Positions 56,874-64,000 of a DNA stretch of 64,000 nt are shown piece after piece. Made by a program: the position numbers and the translations under genes. Position 1 is the first letter of the stretch, and every line of letters starts with the position of its first letter. The notes under the pieces are model-generated. The model made no database searches and was not told the DNA's origin. It saw nothing but the letters and a program-made list of their open reading frames with translations. The DNA is from Rhizomys pruinosus (Eukaryota; Chordata; Mammalia; Rodentia; Spalacidae): NCBI GenBank assembly GCA_009823505.1, contig VZQC01005680.1, positions 5,730,090-5,794,089 on the forward strand, written 5' to 3'.

Positions 56874-58170
56874 AATAGGGGAGGCCAAGAATAAGTTTTG
56901 GGTTGATGGAAATGAGAATGATAGGGAGAATGTGGAGTGATACAATTATATTTTCTCGTGTGAGGGTAGGAGGTATAAATTTTGTGTGTGTAGTTGATTT
57001 ACCTCGTTGTGAGGAGATGATTATATAGAAGGAGTATAAAGCTGTAATTAGAACGTTAGTTCCTATAAAAATAATGGTGAAGTTGGATCATGAAAATGAA
57101 GATGAAATAATGAGAAGTTCTCCGATGAGGTTGATTGTTGGGGGTAGAGCGAGGTTAGCTAGGCTTCCTAGTATTCATCAAATACCTAGTAAGGGAAGTA
57201 TGGTTTGTAGGCCTTGGGCTAAGATTAGGGTACGGCTGTGAATTCGTTCGTAGTTTGTATTGGCTAAACAGAAGAGAAGTGATGATGTTAGACCATGTGC
57301 GATTATAAGTGCTGTAGCTCCTATATAACTTCAAGGTGTTTGAATTATAATAGCAATAATGACTAAGGCTATATGGCTTACAGAAGAATAAGCGATTAGT
57401 GATTTTAGGTCAGTTTGTCGTAAGCAAATTGAGCTAGTTATAATTATCCCTCAGAGTGATAAAAGAATAAACGGGTAGGCTATATTTTGTTAATTGGGTC
57501 CAATAAAATTGAGATTCGTATCATGCCATACCCCCCTAGTTTTAGGAGAATAGCAGCAAGGATTATAGAACCTGCGATAGGGGCTTCTACATGGGCTTTT
57601 GGTAGTCATAAGTGAATCCCATAGAGTGGTATTTTTACTAGAAATGCGAGTATAAATATTAGTCATAGAAGGTGGTTAGATCATATGTTGTTGATTTGGG
57701 TTTGTTGAAGGTTTAGGAAGATGAAGTTTAGGGTTCCTAGGAGGTTGTAAGTGTAAATAAGGGCAATTAAGAGAGGAATAGATCCGATAAGTGTATAGAA
57801 GAGAAAATAGAGGCCGGCGTTTAAACGTTCTGTTTGATTTCCTCATCAAGTAATAATGATGAGTGTGGGGATAAGTGTTGCTTCAAATAAAATGTAAAAT
57901 AATATTATGTCAGTTGTTGAGAATGTTAAAACTAGGAGGTTTTGTAAAAGAATAAGTATGGAGATATATGTTTTTTTGTAATTTAATGGTTGATTTATTA
58001 GATGATTTGGCTGGCTAGTAATGTGAGTGGAAGAAGCCAGCAAGTAAGAATTAAAAGAGGAGAAGATAAAGAGTCAGTAAATATAATTAGGGAAAAGTTT
58101 TGACTAAAATTGTCGTTTAGGTTAATAGTATATAAGGAAATTAGTGTAATTACTGCATGTTGTATATGGA
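56874..58170 (-). pseudogene. ND4: ND4, nearly complete, in NUMT
   Basis: NADH dehydrogenase subunit 4, about 430 of ~459 codons. Recognisable blocks in the mitochondrial code: [86 protein letters not shown] and LPPTINLIGELL. The N-terminal ~25-30 codons are missing at the block's right edge. Two frame disruptions are visible: one base missing near 58,008 (after LASQ) and a small insertion/deletion cluster near 57,490-57,500 (after the ISILLDP region). The end passes straight into tRNA-His, as in mtDNA where the stop is completed by polyadenylation. Non-functional. Confidence 0.93.
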
Positions 58171-58793
58171 TATGGATAAAGTGTCTCACAAAATTGTAAC
58201 ATATCTGTAGAATTTTTTCCTTCAATATGCATTTTAATTGAATTTTGTGCATTTCATACTTGTTTATCATATTTAGACCTCCTCCCCTATCTGCACCCTC
58301 CATAGCCCCTCACCACATTTCATGCTGTAGTTTTTTGTTTGTTTGTTTGTTTGTTTGTTTGTATTTTTGAGACAAGGTCTCCCTTTAGTCCCAGCTGGCC
58401 TGGAGCTTGTTCTGTAGACCTGGCTGGCCTTGAACTCACAGAGATCCGCCTGCCTCTGCTTCCCAAGTGCTAGGATTAAAGGCATGCGCCACCACACCCG
58501 GCCCCTGTGGTTTATTTTGTATGAAAATAAATAAAAGGGTTTTATAACACACACACACACACAATACTGACACAGAAAGAGAGAGCTTGGACCTCAGACA
58601 CCATTGTTAAAGTAGCAAATCACCCCCAAACTATGCATTTGGAGTGATAAGAAACCATAATCAAAAGATTTCACTTAATATCTAGGGATCTAAATTATTT
58701 TCCCATAACAACTGCAGAATTATTTAAAACTTGATGAGAAGAACATAAAATAACTCTTAAAATAGATGTATTTTTATTCCATTTGCACTACAT
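58171..58793. other. Nuclear DNA between the NUMT blocks
   Basis: About 620 bp: AT-rich sequence, one antisense B1 (58,328-58,503) and a short (CA)n at 58,545-58,562. No mitochondrial similarity that I can see. Confidence 0.7.
58328..58503 (-). mobile_element. B1 SINE
   Basis: (TTTG)n start, 'gacaaggtctccctttagtc', 'ctggccttgaactcacagag' and 'gccaccacacccggcc'. Confidence 0.93.
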
Positions 58794-59578
58794 AAGGCTC
58801 AATCATTCATAGCCTAAACAATGAACAAGATATCCGTAAAATAGGAGGTTTAGCTAAATCAATACCTTTTACCACTTCTTGCCTAATTATTGGAACCTTA
58901 GCTCTCACAGGAATCCCCTTCCTCACAGGCTTTTACTCAAAAGACCTAATCATCGAATCCATAAACACGTCAAATACCAACGCCTGAGCCCTTCTCATTA
59001 CATTAATTGCCACATCCCTCACAGCTGCTTACAGCACCCGAATTATCTTCTTAGTACTAATATCAAAACCACGGTTCCCTCCTATCTCACCCATTAACGA
59101 AAATAACCCTAAATTAATTAACCCTATTTTACGATTAGCCCTAGGCAGTCTAATTGCAGGCTTCCTCTTCTCTATCTCTACTCCACCTATAAATTTACCC
59201 ATCATAACAATACCACTATATATCAAACTTACTGCCCTTATTATTACACTTCTAGGGTTTTCCATCGCAATAGAATTATATAACTTTTCATTTTTTTTAC
59301 CACCCAAACAACCAACCCCAACCCACAACTTTATATCCCTTTTAGGTTACTTCCCTCTAATTTTTCACCGCTTTTTACCTCTTATAAATTTAAAAATAAG
59401 CCAAAACATCGCAACTAATACCCTAGATATAATCTGACTAGAAAAATCTATCCCCAAAGCAATCTCCTCTATTAACATTTATGCCTCAACTATCACATCC
59501 AACCAAAAAGGCCTAATTAAATTATACTTCTTATCATTCCTTATTTCTATACTTATTCCACTACTTTTCTTAATTTAA
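58794..59578 (+). pseudogene. ND5: ND5 3' part, frame open, in NUMT
   Basis: About 260 C-terminal codons of NADH dehydrogenase subunit 5, beginning at [18 protein letters not shown]. Further landmarks are [45 protein letters not shown] and [15 protein letters not shown]. The stop TAA is at 59,576-59,578, overlapping the ND6 stop by two bases as in mtDNA. The minus-strand frame at 59,029-59,328 is only its antisense shadow. The first ~345 codons are absent: the first ~60 lie in block 1 and about 0.8 kb is missing from both blocks. Confidence 0.94.
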
Positions 59579-60105
59579 ATACCATGTGTTACCCGCAATA
59601 CAATAAATAGACTAGCAAATAAAGTTCAACCAACCACTATAGCCACTCAACCCCCCTCTTCATATATTGCTGCCACACCTAAACCATCTTCCGCCACTAA
59701 CTCAACTTCCTCGGCTTCAATAGGTAATCACCGTGGAACATGATCCGCCTCAACTTTAGCCTCCAAAGTCACATTCTCCAAATTACTAAAATGATCTATT
59801 AATAATAGCTCTATTACAGTTCCTACAAAATAAGCAATCAACATAAATCAATTTGATGTCCAAGTCTCAGGAAATTCTTCAGAAGCTATTGCAGTTGTAT
59901 AACCAAAAATAACTAACATCCCCCCTAAATAAATCAAAAACATTATCATCCCCAAGAATGGCCCCCCAGAACCTAATGTCACCCCACACCCAGCTAACCC
60001 ACCAACAAGCAACCCTAAACCCCCGTAAATAGGTGAAGGCTTAATAACAACCCCCACATAACAAACCACTAAAAGAACACTAAATATCAAAACTAAATCT
60101 ATCAT
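59575..60105 (-). pseudogene. ND6: ND6, full length and uninterrupted, in NUMT
   Basis: 176 codons plus stop on the strand opposite to ND5, as in mtDNA. Landmarks: [15 protein letters not shown] (about residues 22-36), [22 protein letters not shown] and [10 protein letters not shown]. The C-terminus is WVAMVVGWTLFASLFIVLRV. It uses mitochondrial TGA=Trp (for example after residue 85), so the nuclear code would truncate it. No frameshift or mitochondrial-code stop was found. Presence of a whole gene without damage indicates a recent transfer or a mitochondrial contig joined in error; the nuclear repeats on both sides favour a true NUMT. Confidence 0.94.
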
Positions 60106-60106
60106 T

Positions 60107-60174
60107 ATTTCTACCTAGCGTTTAACTAAGACTAATGACATGAAAAATCATCGTTGTAATTCAACTATAGAAAC
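60107..60174 (-). pseudogene. mt tRNA-Glu-like in NUMT
   Basis: 68 nt, acceptor strands 'gtttcta'/'tagaaat', 'cgatgatttttcatgtc' around the TTC anticodon, between ND6 and cytochrome b. Confidence 0.9.
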
Positions 60175-60177
60175 CTA

Positions 60178-60470
60178 ATGACAAACCTACGAAAATCTCA
60201 CCCCCTAATAAAAATTATTAATCACGCCTTCATCGATCTCCCTACCCCATCCAACATTTCAGTATGATGAAACTTCGGTTCTCTCCTAGGTATCTGCCTA
60301 ATCATACAAATTATTACAGGCTTATTCCTAGCAATACACTACTCATCCGACACTACCACTGCCTTTTCATCTGTAGCTCATATCTGTCGAGACGTAAACT
60401 ATGGCTGACTTATCCGCTACATTCACGCTAACGGAGCCTCCATATTTTTCATCTGCCTATACCTTCATAT
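60178..60470 (+). pseudogene. CYTB: Cytochrome b 5' fragment in NUMT
   Basis: About 97 codons beginning [20 protein letters not shown]. It contains [20 protein letters not shown], the heme-ligand helix with LAMHYSSDT, and [23 protein letters not shown]. Frame open in the mitochondrial code. Similarity ends at about 60,470, just before the conserved GRGLYYGSY segment expected next, so this is the NUMT's right edge. Confidence 0.95.
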
Positions 60471-60904
60471 TATCCTTGGTTATAGAGCAAGTCTGAGAAC
60501 AGACAGAGATCCATGAGACCTTGTCTAAACAAATAAAGTTACAGAATTAGTTACTTAATATATTAAAGTATTAAGATTTCAAAGTGTTTTCCATAAGTCT
60601 AATTTTTATTTATAAATAGAAAACATAAACTGTTTATAGAAGTTAAAGACCTAACAAGTACTATGGTCATTGATTAGAAGATTTAACATTCATTTAAGAG
60701 TCTGAAATGAGTTCTCCTGAAAATACTTTTTGAACTCAATCTCTCATCTAAAGCTATATGTCTGATTTCTCTTTGAACAAAACAAAACTCACTCTCTGAC
60801 TCCAACAGAAATTTGATGAGACCTGGTCTATGACAATGAGTTACATATAGGAAAAAAAAACCCTTAATGTTCTGCAGTTATGGTACAATTATCTATTTAT
60901 ATAA

Positions 60905-61860
60905 ATTACATAAAATTTCTTTAAAATTTTAAATTAAATTTTGGTGATTTTCATACAATATAATTGTATATAATTTGGTGGTACCTATCTGCATCCCATT
61001 ACTACCCTTGCCCAATTTAATGTACTTTATTATATGTAAAATAAGGCCTAATTTGTGTCCATAACTGTCTTTGAGTATATGTTCATCCACTAATGCCTGG
61101 TTAACCTACCCAGAGTCACATTCCTGAATGAGACTGACTCTCCTCCCATCAGCCATCGGTTGCCAATACTTCCTCAGGTAGGGTTGGGGTTTCTTACTTA
61201 TCCACATCTATGTTGGGATTTTGACTGTTTTGATGAGTAACTGCCCAGTTGTCTGAAAACTCTGGCTCTTTGTGGTCATCTACCACATTTGGCTCTCAGT
61301 TTTTCTACCCTCTCTTCTTCAATGATCCCAAAGCCTTGGAAGGCAAACATTTGATACAGGTCTCTTATTCATGGCTAAGAATTCTGTAGTCTCTTATTCT
61401 CTGCATGTTGACCAGTGGTGAGTCTCTATGTTAATCACCATCTATTGCATGAGGAGGCTTTTCTGGTGAGACTTGTGAGATGCTTTAATCTATGGCCATA
61501 ACAATAAGTATTTAGAAGCTGTTTTAACACTATGTTAAGCAGAATAGTGGTAGTAGGTTCTCCCCTATGGCATGCGATCTGTCTAGCCACAGGTTCTAAG
61601 CCTGATATCAGTGTCAGGCATGGACTCTGACTTGTGTACCAGATCTTTAATTGTAATCAGAAAGTGGTTGGTTACTGCCATAACATTTATGCCAGTATTT
61701 CTCTGGTGGGAATATCTTGCCAAGTCCCTTGTGGTTAAAGTGTATAGTGTATTCCTGGCATGATTTTTACTAGTAGTTTTGCTGCCTCATAGATCTAGGT
61801 GGCCAGTTACTTCATATTCAGGCCTAGGTCTGCCAGAATAGTGAAGGGCAAATGATAAAA
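60905..61860 (-). mobile_element. L1 3'UTR fragment, antisense
   Basis: T/A-rich start (the 3' end), then 'catctattgcatgaggaggc', 'gtaggttctcccctatggc', 'gcgatctgtctagccaca', 'gttggttactgccataacat' and 'ggaatatcttgccaagtc', which are classic antisense blocks of the older rodent L1 3'UTR. The same UTR type occurs in sense at 17.5-18.95 kb. Confidence 0.75.
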
Positions 61861-62240
61861 CACATACTGCCAAAATTATTTCTTTCAGTTTTTTTGTAGA
61901 TACACTTCTGAATGTGTTCCATTTATATCCTTTGTGTGACAGTATCATTTTTCTGCCAACTCAAAGAAGACTTATCCCTAACCTATCTCAGTGAAGGCTA
62001 ATCATTAAAGGAAAAGGTTGATAGGTTGACAAGCACAAGTGCAGTTGGCTTAGAATTAATTAATCCACTTATTAATCAAATAAATATTGCAAGTTCATCA
62101 TGTATCAAGAATTTTTCAGTATACTAAAGATATAACAGGAAACAAGTAAAGTTCTGTATTCAAGGAGCTCTTGTGTTATTAGAGAGATCTGTCTCTAATA
62201 ACATGGTTTGTTAGTTAAAAATAGTCCAATATCAAGTTTG
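61861..62240. other. No recognised feature
   Basis: About 380 bp of AT-rich sequence. Confidence 0.4.
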
Positions 62241-62555
62241 TTGTGGTTTGCGTGTGAAATGTCCCCATGGGCTCATGGGCTTGAGCCCTGTTCCCCTGCT
62301 GGTTGTGCTGCTCAGGAAAGTTGTGGAAGCTTTAGGACTTGAAGCTTCACTGGAGAAGAGGGTCACTGGGGTGAGTCTTGGGGCTTATACCTGGCCCCAT
62401 TTCCTGTTTCTTATTTCCTGAACGTGGGACAATGTGACCAACCAGGCCCTTGTCCCTGCCACCATGCCTTGTCCGCTGTCATGACATGATGGACTCTGGA
62501 ACAGTAAACCCAAATAAACCCTTTATCCCTTAAGATGCTTTTGTTAGGATCAACA
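62241..62555 (+). mobile_element. MT-like MaLR LTR
   Basis: Begins TGTTGTGGTTTGCGTG, with 'aaatgtccccatgggctcat', 'gacttgaagcttcactgg', 'gtgaccaaccaggccct' and an AATAAA signal at about 62,511 followed by 'ccctttatcccttaag'. The 3' end after 62,550 is lost. Same broad type as the middle LTR at 30,249-30,618. Confidence 0.7.
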
Positions 62556-62575
62556 TGTTAATTGCTATGTAAGCT

Positions 62576-62681
62576 CCTTCTCTTCCTTCCTCCTCCTCCT
62601 TCTTCCTTCCTCCTTCCTCCTTCCTCCCTGCCTCCCTCCCTCCCTCCCTCCCTCCCTCCCTCCCTCCCTCCCTCCCTCCTG
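62576..62681. repeat. Polypyrimidine (CTTC)n/(CCTC)n microsatellite
   Basis: About 105 bp of nearly pure C/T on the plus strand. An early TTCC-rich part grades into perfect CCTC units at 62,630-62,679. The minus-strand 'protein' here (Gly-Arg-Glu-Gly repeats) is an artefact. Confidence 0.95.
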
Positions 62682-62932
62682 GCTGCTGCTCTTTATTATG
62701 TATAGTTGCTATCAGACTATCACCTTTTTTCACTTGCAAAATTCATGTGTTTAAAATTTATGCAAAGGTCAAAGATGAACGACTCCATAGAAAAGGTACA
62801 AAAGGCTCCTAATCTACACCTATCAGAGAAGTGGACCCAGAGATAAAAACCTGAGCTAGGCCTAGCCTGGATGGGGATTTCATATTCCACAAAACACCAA
62901 GAATATTTTCTTTCTTAAAAATAAGGCATCTT

Positions 62933-63140
62933 GGGCCAGCAAAATGGTTCATGGGTAAAGGTGCTCTCTGTACAAGCCTGGAGACCTGAATTCTATCCCT
63001 GGAGCCAGCGTAAAGGCGGGAGAGAACCAACTCCATGAAGTTGTCCACTAATCTCCACATATGTACTGGCGTGTGTGTGTGTGTGTGTGTGTGTGTGCAC
63101 CCCAAGCACAGACACAACAATAAATACATTTATTTTAAAA
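62933..63140 (+). mobile_element. tRNA-derived SINE (B2/B4-like) with (GT)n
   Basis: 'gggccagcaaaatggttcat', 'ggtaaaggtgctctctgtac', 'gagagaaccaactccatgaa', 'gttgtccactaatctccaca', a (GT)n tract at 63,071-63,098 and an 'aataaatacatttattt' tail. This is an older SINE type than the B2 copies with internal duplication. Confidence 0.8.
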
Positions 63141-64000
63141 TATTTTTAAATGGGGATCTTTAAGGTTTAATTTTCCTTGGACTGTATTTTAATGAAAGTC
63201 TCTCTATAACAAAGAATAGACGCAGGTGGGACCCAGGACTTCTTCCCAGGAAAGGACTAGTCCACCTGTCTCAGCCAAATTTGCATCTCATTTAGTCATT
63301 GTCTCAGAGCTTTCTATAAGTTACAGCCACATTGATGAGGAAATTTGTCATCTTCATGTCTCTCTTCCATTTGGTCTGTGAAGAACATATCCCGCTTTAA
63401 AGAACTGAAAAAGTATACAAATAGCAAAGTCGTAAGAGACTTTATACAGAATCCAAGCAGAAGGACGATGGGTCAGACAGGCTGTGAGACAGCAGTGGAG
63501 GGAGCATCTGGTTGCTGCCTGGGCTTCTTTTACAGGACCACTACAAGGAGGAGTTTGTAGGTGGTCTTGTGATTGATAAGCTTACATTATATAAGCTTTT
63601 GTTCTTGGCGCATGCTTTTTCCCCATGATGTATCTGATTTTAACCACATGTGTACCCAACCAGACACAGGCATAAAATGGTAAATAGGTTATTTTCCCTA
63701 GGAGTTCATTCTGAGGACACAGGCTGCCTTATTGTGCATGCACCTAAAACCAGTTTGGGCTGGACTGGCCCATTTTCCTCAGCTTCAGGATGTTTTAGGA
63801 TGTGTTTGGTAGCCAAAGAGGACTGCTCGGGGTCAGGGGGAGTGCTATTCACTGCATTGTATGGAGTGGAGCCATGCATTTGGTCACATGCAGATGGGGT
63901 TCCCAGGTTGTCTGGAATGACGTGTGTGTGGTCCCATGCAGATAGATGTTCCCCAGATCATTAAACTAGCCCAACAATTGCCTGAAAACTAATTTCTATT
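63141..64000. other. No recognised feature
   Basis: About 860 bp to the window end. The ORF at 63,650-63,964 (104 aa) contains an imperfect local repeat (WSHADGV.../WSHADR...), mirrored in DNA as 'tggtcacatgcagat' and 'tggtcccatgcagat'. No domain recognised. Confidence 0.35.

Larger units (their letters stand above)
56510..58170 (-). mobile_element. NUMT block 1 (ND4 to start of ND5)
   Basis: Minus-strand mitochondrial order ND4, tRNA-His, tRNA-Ser(AGY), tRNA-Leu(CUN), ND5 start, exactly as in vertebrate mtDNA and without nuclear interruption. The left end fades in ND5 around codon 60; the right end stops inside ND4, about 25-30 codons after its start. Reading requires the mitochondrial code (TGA=Trp, ATA=Met), so it cannot be expressed as such in the nucleus. 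Confidence 0.95.
58794..60470 (+). mobile_element. NUMT block 2 (end of ND5 to start of cytochrome b)
   Basis: Plus-strand mitochondrial order ND5 (3' part), ND6 on the opposite strand, tRNA-Glu on the opposite strand, then cytochrome b. No frame disruption was found in the mitochondrial code, implying a young insertion. It is opposite in orientation to block 1. Confidence 0.95.

Noticed and set aside
59029..59328. 99-codon minus-strand open frame
   Set aside because: Antisense to mitochondrial ND5; produced by its codon bias.
62530..62739. Gly/Arg/Glu-repeat protein on the minus strand
   Set aside because: Translation of a CCTC microsatellite.

Overview
This is a stretch of muroid-rodent nuclear DNA, probably cricetid-like, although the species cannot be fixed from the sequence. 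The evidence is dense B1 and B2/B3 SINEs, L1 elements with tandem 5'UTR monomers, ORR1/MT-type ERVL-MaLR LTRs and two nuclear copies of mitochondrial DNA. I found no intact host protein-coding exon. Every long open frame traces to a transposon, a processed pseudogene, mitochondrial-derived DNA, a run of N or chance.

Layout. Bases 1-5100 are a mosaic of L1 3' fragments, several with inverted 5' parts, plus a solo ORR1 LTR with a clean 5-bp target duplication. Bases 5100-16500 hold scattered SINEs, decayed MaLR LTRs, a 23-bp minisatellite at 9.1-9.75 kb and much unclassified DNA. An old L1 3' end lies at 16.85-18.95 kb. A near full-length but dead L1 runs from about 22.07 to 34.37 kb: three ~280-bp promoter monomers, ORF1 with two stops, a heavily broken ORF2 and a long 3'UTR. 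It is split by a compound MaLR provirus (27.64-32.38 kb) that contains the only assembly gap (740 N).

Bases 34.9-55.2 kb form a large inverted duplication with arms of about 9.5 kb and a 0.64-kb spacer. Each arm carries one copy of an RPL10A processed pseudogene, one complete ORR1 provirus and the same set of SINEs, in opposite orientation. A second, inverted copy of the spacer lies just outside the left arm. The two target-site duplications of one B1 now sit about 10.4 kb apart on either side of the inserted copy. This indicates that the right arm is ancestral and that an inverted copy of about 10.2 kb was inserted into that B1's poly-T tract.

Bases 56.5-60.5 kb hold two NUMT blocks in opposite orientations. 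The first (minus) is ND4, tRNA-His, tRNA-Ser, tRNA-Leu and the start of ND5. The second (plus) is the end of ND5, ND6, tRNA-Glu and the start of cytochrome b. The order fits one insertion later rearranged by inversion and loss of the middle of ND5. The remainder, to 64 kb, holds an antisense L1 3'UTR, an MT-like LTR, a pyrimidine-rich microsatellite, one SINE and unclassified sequence.
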